Part shown: positions 17,874 through 26,384 of the stretch, one piece after another
Numbering within the stretch: the first letter of the stretch is position 1
How the letters are laid out: the number at the start of each line of letters is the position of its first letter
Origin: an uncultured Trichococcus sp.
GTDB taxonomy: Bacteria; Bacillota; Bacilli; Lactobacillales; Aerococcaceae
Reading direction: 5' to 3'
DNA length: 64,000 nucleotides
NCBI RefSeq assembly: GCF_963663645.1
Contig: NZ_OY760503.1
Location: 1,307,501-1,371,500 of the forward strand
Notes under the pieces: model-generated
What the model saw: the letters and a program-made list of their open reading frames with translations, nothing else
Database searches by the model: none
What the model was told of the DNA's origin: nothing
Position numbers and translations under genes: made by a program

Positions 17874-18221
17874 ATGAAAAAGTACGAAATCGAAATTGAC
17901 GGACAAGTTTATCATGTCAAGGTGAGGGAGTTGCCGGATGATGCAGTCATGACGGAGCACCCTAAAGCCGACAGCGTCAGAAGCACTGCAGATACTGCAT
18001 CCGAAACGGAAGGGAAAGCGATGTTGGCGCCGATGGCCGGAACCGTATTGCGCATCCTCGTCAAAGAGGGGCAACGGGTCAAAAAAGGTGAAAACCTTAT
18101 CGTCCTCGAAGCCATGAAGATGGAGAATGAAATCGTTGCGGATGAGGATGGCATCATCAGACGTATTTTGGTGAAAGCGAATGATAGTGTCGAATCCGAT
18201 CAAGCGTTGCTGATTCTCTAG
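17874..18221 (+). CDS. biotin carboxyl carrier subunit of the decarboxylase
   Basis: The 115-residue protein has a C-terminal biotinyl domain with the attachment motif LEAMKMENEI around residue 80; the lysine of AMKM carries biotin. The preceding segment MLAPMAGTVLRILVKEGQRV is the usual first half of the domain. In this operon the biotin domain is a stand-alone protein, as in several Firmicute decarboxylases, and shuttles CO2 from OadA to OadB. Start ATG after GGGAGGA. Confidence 0.92.
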   Translation: MKKYEIEIDGQVYHVKVRELPDDAVMTEHPKADSVRSTADTASETEGKAMLAPMAGTVLRILVKEGQRVKKGENLIVLEAMKMENEIVADEDGIIRRILVKANDSVESDQALLIL

Positions 18222-18237
18222 GAGGGGAGGGATTCGT

Positions 18238-19368
18238 ATGGTACAAGCTTTGACTGATTTGATCCGGACATCCGGATTGGTTAACCTTACGTATAAAGAA
18301 ATCATTATGATCATCATTGCCTGCATTTTCCTTTATCTGGCCATCAAGAAGGGCTATGAACCGTATTTGCTGATACCGATTGCATTCGGTATTCTTTTGG
18401 TGAATCTGCCGCTTGCGGGATTAATGACGCACCCATCCGATGGGGGGCCAGGTGGATTGCTTTATTACCTCTATCAAGGGACTGATTTGGGCATCTATCC
18501 ACCGTTGATTTTTCTTTGCCTGGGTGCGTCCACCGATTTTGGGCCGCTCATCGCCAACCCGAAAACGCTGTTGTTGGGCGGGGCAGCGCAGTTCGGCATC
18601 TTTGCGGCATTCTTTGGGGCGTTGGCATTGGGGATGACGCCTGAAGAAGCGGCCTCCATCGGCATCATCGGTGGTGCCGATGGTCCGACGGCTATCTATT
18701 TGACGACGAAATTAGCCAGTCATCTCTTATCGGTCATCGCCTTGGCGGCCTATTCCTATATGGCATTGGTTCCGATCATCCAGCCGCCGATCATGCGCTT
18801 GTTGACTACCCAGAAAGAGCGGCAGACCGTCATGAAGCAGATGCGCGTAGTGTCCAAAAACGAGCGTATCCTGTTTCCGATCGTCACCACGATCTTCGTC
18901 AGTCTGGTTGTCCCATCGGCGACGGCGCTTGTGGGGATGCTGATGTTGGGCAATCTGATCCGCGAGAGCGGACAGGTTCCGAAACTGACGGAAACGTTGC
19001 AGAATGCGATGATGTACATCATCACCATCCTTTTGGGCGTGACCGTTGGAGCAAAGGCGAACGGAGAGTTATTTTTATCGATGACAACCATAAAAATCAT
19101 CGTTCTTGGCCTTTTTGCTTTCTCGATCGGGACAGCTGCCGGCTTGCTGATGGGCAAATTGATGTACAAACTGACGAACGGAAAAGTGAATCCTTTGATC
19201 GGTGCCGCCGGTGTATCGGCCGTTCCGATGGCTGCACGGGTCGTGCAGAAGGAAGGCATCAAGTACAATCCTTCCAATTACTTGCTGATGCATGCGATGG
19301 GCCCGAATGTGGCAGGGGTCATCGGCTCGGCTGTGGCTGCCGGTGTCCTGTTGGCGTTCTTCGGCTGA
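18238..19368 (+). CDS. oadB: Na+-translocating decarboxylase beta subunit
   Basis: The 376-residue integral membrane protein has about nine hydrophobic segments. It carries the family signatures LIFLCLGASTDFGPLIANP and IIGGADGPTAIYLTTKLA near residue 145, the latter holding the aspartate implicated in sodium binding. It decarboxylates carboxybiotin and exports Na+. It starts 16 bp after the biotin carrier with GGAGGGGAGGG and ends the operon at a terminator. No citrate lyase or citrate carrier is nearby, so the oxaloacetate source is outside the window. Confidence 0.93.
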   Translation: MVQALTDLIRTSGLVNLTYKEIIMIIIACIFLYLAIKKGYEPYLLIPIAFGILLVNLPLAGLMTHPSDGGPGGLLYYLYQGTDLGIYPPLIFLCLGASTDFGPLIANPKTLLLGGAAQFGIFAAFFGALALGMTPEEAASIGIIGGADGPTAIYLTTKLASHLLSVIALAAYSYMALVPIIQPPIMRLLTTQKERQTVMKQMRVVSKNERILFPIVTTIFVSLVVPSATALVGMLMLGNLIRESGQVPKLTETLQNAMMYIITILLGVTVGAKANGELFLSMTTIKIIVLGLFAFSIGTAAGLLMGKLMYKLTNGKVNPLIGAAGVSAVPMAARVVQKEGIKYNPSNYLLMHAMGPNVAGVIGSAVAAGVLLAFFG

Positions 19369-19386
19369 GTGCGGACTATTTTAATC

Positions 19387-19425
19387 ATCTCCTTCTGATT
19401 TTTCATGTCAGAAGGGGATTTTTTA
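19387..19425 (+). terminator. terminator of the oad operon
   Basis: ATCTCCTTCTGA pairs with TCAGAAGGGGAT and is followed by TTTTTTA. Confidence 0.85.
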
Positions 19426-19463
19426 TTGAATCCAGGCTGTCCGATTGCTAAATCCATCAGTTC

Positions 19464-19484
19464 TACACATGGAGGATGTATAAT
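19464..19484 (+). promoter_or_regulatory. candidate activator-dependent promoter of the multicopper oxidase operon
   Basis: A TATAAT -10 box at 19479-19484 has no matching -35. It overlaps an imperfect dyad, ACACAT-ggagg-ATGTAT (19465-19481). A weak -35 with a dyad in the spacer is compatible with control by the neighbouring OmpR-type regulator or a CopY-like repressor (TACA/TGTA half-sites), but this is inference. Confidence 0.4.
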
Positions 19485-19523
19485 GAAGGCGACAAAAGAG
19501 TCAGAAATGGAGGGCGAATTATA

Positions 19524-21038
19524 ATGAACAGAAGAACATCACTGATTGTCGCTTTGGTTGCTTCGTTCGCACTGTTGCTGTTTGTTTCAGCCAATCTTTT
19601 TTCGACGTTTTTCAATAGCGGGGTTAGCCGGACGTCTGTGACAACTATTGATCCAGATTCGAACAGCAGAGGGGATTTTATCGGGATGGGACATATGACG
19701 GGGACAGACCGGGCTATCGTTCTGGATGAAAGCGGACAGGAAATGACAGCACTGCGGTTGCCGGAACTGGCGGTGCCGGATTCCGAATCGGACAGTGAAA
19801 TCACCTATACGGTCACCGCGCAAGCGGGGGAGACTTCATTCTTGGAAGGGCAAACGACGAAGACGCTCGGCTACAACGGTTCCTATCTTGGACCGGTTTT
19901 GGTCGTGCATGAAGGCCAAGAGGTGCACATCAAAACCGAAAACCAATTGTCAGAAGCAACTTCTTTCCATTGGCACGGATTGAAGGTCCCTTCTGATATC
20001 GATGGCGGGCCGCATCATCCGGTCGGACCGAACGAAGCGATGCAAATTGATTTCACGGTCAATCAGCAGGCGGCGACATTGTGGTTCCACCCGCATGCTT
20101 TGGGGACGACTGCTGAACAAGTGTATGCCGGTTTGGCAGGATTGATCTTTGTCGAGGACGACAATTCCGATCAGCTTGACTTACCGAAGGACTATGGGGT
20201 AAATGACTTTCCTTTGATCGTCCAGGATCGGACCTTCGATGCGGAAAACCAATTCGATTACGAAGGAACTTACAATCCTGATGGCACCTACGGCGACACG
20301 TTGTTGGTGAACGGGACCATCAATCCCTATGCGGAAGTCAAAAATGAGCAAATCAGGCTGCGTTTGGTGAATGGATCGAATGCCCGCAATTACACGTTCG
20401 GATTGGAAAATGCGGCGGTGTTCCAGCAAATCGCCAGCGACGGCGGTTTCCTGGAGCAGCCGGTTGCGTTGACAGCCGTCACATTGACACCGGGTGAACG
20501 GGCAGAAATCATCGTGGACCTGAGCGGATACGCTGAGGGGGACACAGTGAAATTGATGGACGGAAACGTAACGGTCCTTTCCCTGAATGTCACGGAGGAG
20601 GCGGACGCACAGTCGGCACTTCCGCAAACTCTGAACGCTATTTCTGAAATGATGACGGATGGTGCGGCTGTTCAACGGTTCACGCTGAGCGGTATGTCCT
20701 TCATGGTCAATATCAACGGCAACCAGTTCGACATGGATCGGATCGACGTCGAACAGCGCTTGAATGAAACAGTCATCTGGGAAGTCTACAATGCGCAGGA
20801 TATGATGGGCAGCATGATCCATCCTTTCCATATCCATGGCGTCCAATTCCAGGTGCTGTCGCGCGATGGAGCGGAGCCGCCGCAGAACGAGCAAGGCTGG
20901 AAGGATACCATCGCCGTTTATCCCGGCGAGACGGTCCGTTTGGCGGTGACTTTCCCTGAGAAGGGGGTCTTCATGTACCATTGCCACATTTTGGAGCATG
21001 AGGACAATGGCATGATGGGTCAGGTCCGTGTACAATAA
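19524..21038 (+). CDS. multicopper oxidase
   Basis: The 504-residue exported or membrane-anchored oxidase has an N-terminal hydrophobic segment (residues 5-27). All four copper motifs are present: HWHG (149-152), WFHPHALG (from 187), HPFHIHG, and HCHILEHEDNGM at the C terminus with type 1 copper Cys487 and axial Met497. Enzymes of this CueO/laccase type oxidise Cu(I) to Cu(II) outside the membrane with O2 as acceptor. The start at 19524 has GGAGG nine bases upstream; the in-frame ATG at 19476 overlaps the -10 box. It begins an operon with a two-component system and lies near a CopB ATPase, so copper tolerance is the likely role. Confidence 0.9.
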   Translation: MNRRTSLIVALVASFALLLFVSANLFSTFFNSGVSRTSVTTIDPDSNSRGDFIGMGHMTGTDRAIVLDESGQEMTALRLPELAVPDSESDSEITYTVTAQAGETSFLEGQTTKTLGYNGSYLGPVLVVHEGQEVHIKTENQLSEATSFHWHGLKVPSDIDGGPHHPVGPNEAMQIDFTVNQQAATLWFHPHALGTTAEQVYAGLAGLIFVEDDNSDQLDLPKDYGVNDFPLIVQDRTFDAENQFDYEGTYNPDGTYGDTLLVNGTINPYAEVKNEQIRLRLVNGSNARNYTFGLENAAVFQQIASDGGFLEQPVALTAVTLTPGERAEIIVDLSGYAEGDTVKLMDGNVTVLSLNVTEEADAQSALPQTLNAISEMMTDGAAVQRFTLSGMSFMVNINGNQFDMDRIDVEQRLNETVIWEVYNAQDMMGSMIHPFHIHGVQFQVLSRDGAEPPQNEQGWKDTIAVYPGETVRLAVTFPEKGVFMYHCHILEHEDNGMMGQVRVQ

Positions 21039-21070
21039 AAACCAGGAAAACAATATGGAGGTGGGTGCCC

Positions 21071-21754
21071 GTGAAGATTTTGATCGTCGATGATGAACCA
21101 AATATTTTGGATATCGTGGAGGCCTATCTGGCCGCCAAAAAATATCAGGTATACCGTGCCGAGTCCGGGGCGGAGGCATTGGAAAAATTTCATGCTTTCC
21201 ATCCGGATCTGATTGTGTTGGATCTGATGCTGCCGGATATGGCAGGCGGGGACATCTGCGCCAAAATCCGCGAAGAATCAAACGTTCCCGTCATCATGCT
21301 GACGGCAAGGTCATCCGAAAAGGATATCTTGAGCGGCCTGCAGATCGGGGCGGATGATTACATGGTCAAACCATTCAGCCCCAAGGAACTGGTGGCGCGG
21401 GTCGAGACGGTGCTGAGGCGCGCTGCCCCAGCCGATGCTGAAGAAAAATGGAGCTTCGATGGCGGCGAACTAGTCATTCATCCCAAAACGAAGCAAGTTT
21501 TCGCGCGGCAGCAGGAAGTCGCCTTGACGGCTACCGAATATGAACTGCTGACGCTGTTGGCCAAGAATCCGAGCCGACTTTTCACGAGGGAAGAATTGCT
21601 TGAGAGCGTAAAAGGGATGGATTTTGAAGGTTTGGACAGGGTCATCGATACGCATATCAAGAACATCAGACAAAAGATAGAGCCGGAACCGAAACAGCCC
21701 ATCTATATTTTGACGGTCCGGGGAAGCGGATACCGGTTTGGAGGGAAGCGATGA
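21071..21754 (+). CDS. OmpR/PhoB-family response regulator
   Basis: The 227-residue regulator has a receiver domain with acidic pocket DDEPN, phospho-acceptor aspartate in PDLIVLDLMLPD near residue 52, and the KPFSPKEL lysine. A C-terminal winged helix ends in VRGSGYRFGGKR. The GTG at 21071 is nine bases after GGAGG and gives the normal N terminus MKILIVDDEPN; the GTG at 21065 is too close. It lies 32 bp after the oxidase gene and overlaps the kinase gene by 4 bp, so the three form an operon. Likely targets are the oxidase and the CopB gene. Confidence 0.9.
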   Translation: MKILIVDDEPNILDIVEAYLAAKKYQVYRAESGAEALEKFHAFHPDLIVLDLMLPDMAGGDICAKIREESNVPVIMLTARSSEKDILSGLQIGADDYMVKPFSPKELVARVETVLRRAAPADAEEKWSFDGGELVIHPKTKQVFARQQEVALTATEYELLTLLAKNPSRLFTREELLESVKGMDFEGLDRVIDTHIKNIRQKIEPEPKQPIYILTVRGSGYRFGGKR

Positions 21755-23151
21755 GGCGGACGATCAGTTGGCACCTACTCCTTTCCTTCTTGCTTTTTTC
21801 GAGCGTCATCATCGGGTTGTTCGGCTGGTTCAGCATGCAGTTGGTGAACAGCCACTTCTCGGAATACGTCAGCGAACGGCGTACGGAAGAAATAACCGGC
21901 TACACGGAAGAAGTTGAGGCAGTTTTTGCTCAAACAGGGAGCTGGGACGAGGATGCGCTAGCGGTCATCGGCAGGCAGGCATTGCAGGACGACATCATCC
22001 TGAAAGTCTACGATAGCCAAGGGCAGCTGATCTGGAGTCCAAGCTTGATGGAGGAGCAAGAAAACCGCCAGATGATGTCCAGCCACATGTCGCAGATGAG
22101 CGAGATGATGAGCGGAACAGAAAGCGAATATTCGGTGACCACTGTGGATCTTAATGATGGCTCCCGGACAATCGGCAGCCTGGCAATCGGAACGATGGGT
22201 ACGTATTTCTATATGGAACACGATGTCGCATTCGTGAGCGATATCCGCAACAATCTGCTGATTGTTGCGCTGTTGGCTTTCGCCTTATCGCTTTTTTTCG
22301 CGGTCTGGATAGCCAGAAAATTGAGTGTGCCGGTCTTTGCGGTGAGCCGCTTCACCGGGGAAATCGCCAAAGGCAACTACACGGAGCCGGCGCCGAAGGA
22401 AACGAACATCGTCGAGATAGATGCGCTGATCCGTTCGGTGGACAGCCTTTCCCGTCAATTGGACAGCCAACAGGAAATCCGGAACCGCCTTTCTTCCGAT
22501 ATTGCGCACGAAATCCGGACACCGCTGACGACATTGAAGGGCAATCTGGAAGCGATGTTGGACGGCATCTGGGAGCCGAGCGACGAGCGGTTGAAGATCT
22601 GTTATGATGAAGTGAACCGGATTTCCCGCCTGATCGGGAATATCGACAAAATCAACGAAATGGAAAGCAATCACGAAAAATTGGAATTCAGCCGTTTTGA
22701 CCTGCAGGCTTTGAGCAAGAAGGTCGCGACGAACTTTACGGCTGCAGCCGCCAAAAAGAATATCAGCTTGACGGTAACCGGGGAGACGCTGATGATAACG
22801 GCGGATCAGGACAAAATCAGCCAAGTACTGACGAACCTTTTGGCGAATGCGATCAAATTCACTCCGAAGCAAGGGAGCATCCATATCGAAATCCATCAGA
22901 AGGGTGACCAAGCGGTGCTGAGAGTTTCCGATAACGGCATCGGCATCGACCCGGAAGACCAAAAAAAGATTTTTGAACGCTTCTATATGACGGAGCCGTC
23001 GCGCAACAGCCGATCCGGAGGGCAAGGGCTCGGTCTGGCCATCGTCAAAAGCATCATCAAGAAGCATAACGGGACTGTGCAGGTTGTCAGCGATATCGGC
23101 AAGGGGGCCACGTTCACGGTTGCCATTCCGTTGGATCAGCACAGATCATGA
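21751..23151 (+). CDS. sensor histidine kinase with Met-rich extracytoplasmic loop
   Basis: The 466-residue kinase has transmembrane helices at about residues 8-30 and 168-187, a HAMP-like linker, phospho-acceptor H253 in SDIAHEIRTPLT, N box NLLANAIKFTP, and G boxes DNGIGID and GQGLGLAIVKS. The roughly 135-residue outer domain holds MMSSHMSQMSEMM (residues 108-120). Such Met/His clusters bind Cu(I) or Ag(I) in proteins such as CusF, CueO and CusS. With its oxidase and ATPase neighbours this suggests a copper sensor. The gene overlaps the regulator by ATGA. Confidence 0.9.
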   Translation: MRRTISWHLLLSFLLFSSVIIGLFGWFSMQLVNSHFSEYVSERRTEEITGYTEEVEAVFAQTGSWDEDALAVIGRQALQDDIILKVYDSQGQLIWSPSLMEEQENRQMMSSHMSQMSEMMSGTESEYSVTTVDLNDGSRTIGSLAIGTMGTYFYMEHDVAFVSDIRNNLLIVALLAFALSLFFAVWIARKLSVPVFAVSRFTGEIAKGNYTEPAPKETNIVEIDALIRSVDSLSRQLDSQQEIRNRLSSDIAHEIRTPLTTLKGNLEAMLDGIWEPSDERLKICYDEVNRISRLIGNIDKINEMESNHEKLEFSRFDLQALSKKVATNFTAAAAKKNISLTVTGETLMITADQDKISQVLTNLLANAIKFTPKQGSIHIEIHQKGDQAVLRVSDNGIGIDPEDQKKIFERFYMTEPSRNSRSGGQGLGLAIVKSIIKKHNGTVQVVSDIGKGATFTVAIPLDQHRS

Positions 23152-23193
23152 ACGAAAGAGATTTGAACTTTAACTATCAGATCACTGCTAAAC

Positions 23194-23232
23194 AAAGCGA
23201 GGGACAGCCACAATGTGACTGTCCCTCGTTTT
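23194..23232. terminator. bidirectional terminator between kinase and SHOCT genes
   Basis: CGAGGGACAG (23198-23207) pairs with CTGTCCCTCG (23219-23228), flanked by A and T runs, between convergent genes. Confidence 0.8.
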
Positions 23233-23246
23233 GTATTCATGTTGGA

Positions 23247-23480
23247 TTACAAAAGTTTCTTCTTGCGATCGAACTCTTCTTCGGTGATGTTCCCCTTAGC
23301 CAATTCCTTCTTCAGGATATCCAAAGCGGATTCGTCCGTTGAAACTTTTCCTGATCTATCGTTCAAAAGCCTGGTTGCCAAGTAAATGACGAGTATGATC
23401 AAAGCAATCCAGAAAATCCACATAAACATCATGCCGCCCATACCAAAACCTCCAAAATATTGTAAGCATCTGCCAAACAT
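23247..23480 (-). CDS. small membrane protein with SHOCT domain
   Basis: The 77-residue protein has a Gly/Met-rich start (FGGFGMGGMMFMW), one transmembrane helix (about residues 18-40) and a C-terminal SHOCT motif (LDILKKELAKGNITEEEFDR). SHOCT domains are short oligomerisation or interaction modules found at the ends of many membrane proteins. It lies just upstream of the copper ATPase region in a metal gene cluster, a frequent context for such peptides. The precise role is unknown. Ribosome binding site GGGGAGG. Confidence 0.8.
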   Translation of the reverse strand: MFGRCLQYFGGFGMGGMMFMWIFWIALIILVIYLATRLLNDRSGKVSTDESALDILKKELAKGNITEEEFDRKKKLL

Positions 23481-23584
23481 GCAAATCCTCCCCTTTTATT
23501 CTCTTATGCAATCATTGTAACGCTGGATTGTGTAGATTGGATGTAGTTTTGCTGGCTGTTGCGCTGATTATTTGAAAGGCATGC

Positions 23585-25792
23585 TCAGTCTATCTTCAAG
23601 AGCCGTGCGTTGACCGCGCAGATGATGGTGCTGATCGACATGACGGCTGCCCCGATGGCGGGGGTGATAAGGAAGCCCTGATTGGCCAATATGCCTGCAG
23701 CCAGCGGGATGGCGATCACGTTATAGCCGACAGCCCAAATCAGATTCTCGACCATCTTGCGGTAAGTGGCTTTCGAAAGGGTAATGATGGTCAATACGTC
23801 TTTTGGATTGCTGTCCACAAGAATGACGTCGGCTGTTTCGATTGCGACATCCGTTCCGGCTCCGATGGCAATGCCGAGGTCAGCTTCCGCTAAAGCGGGC
23901 GCATCATTGACCCCGTCCCCGACCATCGCGACTTTCTTGTTTCCGGCTTTCAGCCCGGCGATGTGCTTCGATTTCTCGGCAGGCAGCACCTCCGCAAATA
24001 CTTGAGCCAGCCCTAACTGATCGCCCACGTATTGCGCTGCGCGGCTATTGTCGCCAGTCAGCATGATGGCTTCGATGCCTTGCTCTTTCAAGGCAGCCAC
24101 GACTTCGTGCGATGACGAACGGATGATATCAGCGTTGGCGATCATCCCCTGCAGGCTGCCTTCCTTGAGGACGAAGACAACGGTTTTGCCTTGCTGGGCC
24201 AAGCTGGCGAATGTCTCCTTGTCGTATGCAATGCCGCGCTCGTCCATGGTGCCGGGGCTGACGACAGCGACCTGCATGCCGTCCACAGTGACCTGCAGAC
24301 CTTGGCCGGTAAGGTTTTGATAATCAGTTGCCGGCAAAAGGGTGACGCCTTCTGCTTCTCCTTTGCGGACGATTCCTTTTGCGATCGGGTGTTCAGATTG
24401 GCTTTCGGCAGAATAGGCCAACGTCAGTAATTCCTTCTCGGAGACCCCGGCAGCGGGAAGGATGTCGGTTACGCCGAAGTTGCCTTCCGTCAGGGTCCCG
24501 GTCTTGTCGAAGACGATCCGATCCACTTTGCGCGCCTCCTCGAATTGCGTGCGGTTGCGGATCAGCAAGCCGTTTCGGGCTGCGATTGAAGTGGACACAG
24601 CGTTCACCAGAGGGACAGCCAGCCCGAGTGCATGGGGGCAAGCGATGACGAGGACCGTCACCATCCGCTCCAGTGCGAAGGCTAGGTCGGCCGCGAAGAT
24701 CCAATAAAGGAAAGTCAGAAGGCCGGCTGTGACCGCGATATAGAATAGCCAACCTGCCGCTTTGTCTGCCAAGCTCTGTGACTTGGATTTTTGTTTCTGG
24801 GCCTCCTGGACCATGTTGATCACTTGGGCCAAGTAGGTTTCATTCCCGACCTTTTCCACGGTCAGCTTCAGGACACCTGATCCATTGATGGAGCCGCCGA
24901 TGGCCTGCATGCCCGGTTGTTTTTCGACGGGTACAGATTCGCCCGTCAGCATCGATTCGTCGACCGTTGAGAGGCCCTCGTAGATTTTTCCGTCCAAAGG
25001 GATCTTTTCGCCGGGCTTGACGAGGATGCGCTCACCCGGAACGAGGGCTTCGATCGACACTTCTTCGACATTGCCGGCCGCATCCAAACGGTGGGCTTCC
25101 TTTGGCATCAGTTTGATGAGTTCTTCAAGGGCCTTGGATGCCCCCATCTGGGATTTCATCTCGATCCAGTGGCCGAGCAGCATGACCAGGATCAAGGTCG
25201 CCAGTTCGAAATAGAAATCCGAGCCCTCTATGAAAAAGGCGGTGAAGGTGCTGTAGATATAGGCAGAAACGATCGCCAAGGAAATCAGCATCATCATGCC
25301 GAGAGACTTATTTTTCCATTCCTCCCATGCTCCCTCAAGAAATGGTTTGCCGCCGTAGAAGAAAATGACGCTGGATAAGCCAAATACGATGAAAGTCGCT
25401 CCCGGAAAGTCGAAATGGTAACCGAAGAGCATCATGATCATTGGCGACAGCACGGTTACTGGAATCGTCAGCAGCAGGACGATCCAAAAGCGTTTCCGGT
25501 ATTCGGCCACCATCTGTTCGTGGTGGCCGGCATGTCCTGTTGCGGCATGTCCAGCTTCACCATGGTCCATGTGCTGCTCGTGACTCTGGGAAGCGGCCTG
25601 TTTCTGTTCGTGTTCCTGTGCATCGTCGTGATCATGTGCTGTGTGTTTTTCTGATTTGGGTTCGGCAGCAAACGGCTGTGGCGGGGCCATATGATGACCG
25701 GAATGGTCGTGCCCGGCATGCGGATCGCTTGTCTTTGGGGCCTCCGGAGTGTGGTCTGTGTGCGTGTGCTGCGTATGTTTGTGTTCATCCAT
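23585..25792 (-). CDS. copB: CopB-type copper-exporting P1B ATPase
   Basis: The roughly 735-residue ATPase has a long His/Asp-rich N terminus (residues 1-95) in place of CxxC domains. It has the CPH membrane motif in VIACPHALGLAVP, the TGES loop, phosphorylation motif DKTGTLTEG, and hinge MVGDGVNDAPALAEA. The CPH motif and His-rich tail place it in the P1B-3 (CopB) subgroup, which exports Cu(I)/Cu(II) or Ag(I). The start at 25792 follows AAGGAGGAATCGCAAG; the longer frame to 25828 lacks a ribosome binding site. It may be regulated with the divergent copper oxidase operon. A Zur-like box lies about 100 bp upstream. Confidence 0.92.
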   Translation of the reverse strand: MDEHKHTQHTHTDHTPEAPKTSDPHAGHDHSGHHMAPPQPFAAEPKSEKHTAHDHDDAQEHEQKQAASQSHEQHMDHGEAGHAATGHAGHHEQMVAEYRKRFWIVLLLTIPVTVLSPMIMMLFGYHFDFPGATFIVFGLSSVIFFYGGKPFLEGAWEEWKNKSLGMMMLISLAIVSAYIYSTFTAFFIEGSDFYFELATLILVMLLGHWIEMKSQMGASKALEELIKLMPKEAHRLDAAGNVEEVSIEALVPGERILVKPGEKIPLDGKIYEGLSTVDESMLTGESVPVEKQPGMQAIGGSINGSGVLKLTVEKVGNETYLAQVINMVQEAQKQKSKSQSLADKAAGWLFYIAVTAGLLTFLYWIFAADLAFALERMVTVLVIACPHALGLAVPLVNAVSTSIAARNGLLIRNRTQFEEARKVDRIVFDKTGTLTEGNFGVTDILPAAGVSEKELLTLAYSAESQSEHPIAKGIVRKGEAEGVTLLPATDYQNLTGQGLQVTVDGMQVAVVSPGTMDERGIAYDKETFASLAQQGKTVVFVLKEGSLQGMIANADIIRSSSHEVVAALKEQGIEAIMLTGDNSRAAQYVGDQLGLAQVFAEVLPAEKSKHIAGLKAGNKKVAMVGDGVNDAPALAEADLGIAIGAGTDVAIETADVILVDSNPKDVLTIITLSKATYRKMVENLIWAVGYNVIAIPLAAGILANQGFLITPAIGAAVMSISTIICAVNARLLKID

Positions 25793-25889
25793 CTTGCGAT
25801 TCCTCCTTGCTTCAAAACGTCCAAACAATAAGGTATATAAAAATGACTGCAGCTTCTCATGCTTATCATAACAGAATTCAGCGCTAGGA

Positions 25890-25904
25890 TGGTAATGGTA
25901 ACGA
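25890..25904. promoter_or_regulatory. Zur-box-like operator
   Basis: TGGTAATGGTAACGA matches 11 of the 14 defined positions of the Bacillus Zur box (TCGTAAT-N-ATTACGA). It could control copB on the minus strand or the short plus-strand transcript that follows. No experiment supports Zur binding, and a related Fur-family box is possible. Confidence 0.35.
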
Positions 25905-25916
25905 TTTCCATTCTGC

Positions 25917-26113
25917 GGACGTTCAGGTAAAATAAAAACTATAAACCGCTATCATGAAAGGGATGAAGGACTTTGACAGAATTGGAATTTCCAGAAAACT
26001 TCCTTCGGCGAAAGCTTGCAGGCGTAACGGGAATCAAAGATTGACTTGACACAGGTATCATCAATTGCAAGACCGGAATGCACTGAAAAGCGCAACTGGT
26101 CTTGTATTTTTTT
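25917..26113 (+). ncRNA. candidate short transcript without a clear gene
   Basis: After the Zur-like box there is an AT-rich promoter-like stretch (TAAAAT near 25927) and then a very strong terminator. In the terminator CAAGACC (26068-26074) pairs with GGTCTTG (26098-26104), with an inner stem closed by a GAAA tetraloop and a T run to 26113. The only reading frame with a ribosome-binding-like GAAGGA is a TTG start at 25974 coding 23 residues (MTELEFPENFLRRKLAG...). It may be a small RNA, a small peptide gene or the stump of a deleted metal-related gene. Confidence 0.35.
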
Positions 26114-26129
26114 CTCCTTTGGGTAAAAT
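26102..26129 (+). promoter_or_regulatory. promoter of the cobalamin-regulated operon
   Basis: TTGTAT (26102-26107), 16 bp, TAAAAT (26124-26129). The -35 overlaps the upstream terminator. Confidence 0.55.
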
Positions 26130-26157
26130 GGTAGGGATAGGAAAACCATTCAAAGAC

Positions 26158-26247
26158 ACTTGGAATTTGGAAGTTTGGTGAAAATCCAACGCGGTCCCGC
26201 CACTGTGATGACGTCCCGGAACGTCTAAGTCAGGTCTTCATTCCAAG
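26158..26247 (+). ncRNA. cobalamin (adenosylcobalamin) riboswitch aptamer
   Basis: The conserved core is present: GGTGAAAATCC at 26177-26187, then the GCGGTCCCGCCACTGTGA block at 26191-26208 and AGTCAGG near 26228. Closing stem P1 is CTTGGAAT (26159-26166) with ATTCCAAG (26240-26247). The B12 aptamer sits upstream of a DUF4430 lipoprotein and an ECF S component, so it should switch off uptake when cobalamin is plentiful. The 592-bp copB-DUF4430 gap holds this, its promoter and expression platform, and the candidate small transcript. Confidence 0.88.
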
Positions 26248-26298
26248 CTGCTATTTTTTGCAAGCGTGCCGTTTCGAGGTAAAACGGTCCCGTTACTT

Positions 26299-26326
26299 GT
26301 CTATGCGATGGCGCATGGGCTTTTTT
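26299..26326 (+). terminator. expression-platform terminator of the riboswitch
   Basis: GTCTATGCG pairs (with wobbles) with CGCATGGGC and is followed by TTTTTT, 50 nt after the aptamer. An upstream CCGTTT/AAACGG pairing could be part of the switch. Confidence 0.6.
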
Positions 26327-26384
26327 GCATTATCCCGGCCGTTGGCGATGCAACCCCTGTCGAATATAGATTAGGAGTGGTAAA

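Noticed and set aside
20181-21281. 366-codon minus-strand frame opposite the multicopper oxidase
   Set aside because: Long shadow frame overlapping a gene with all copper motifs; composition is not protein-like.
23148-23342. 64-codon plus-strand frame after the histidine kinase
   Set aside because: It crosses a terminator and lies opposite the SHOCT gene; no ribosome binding site of its own.
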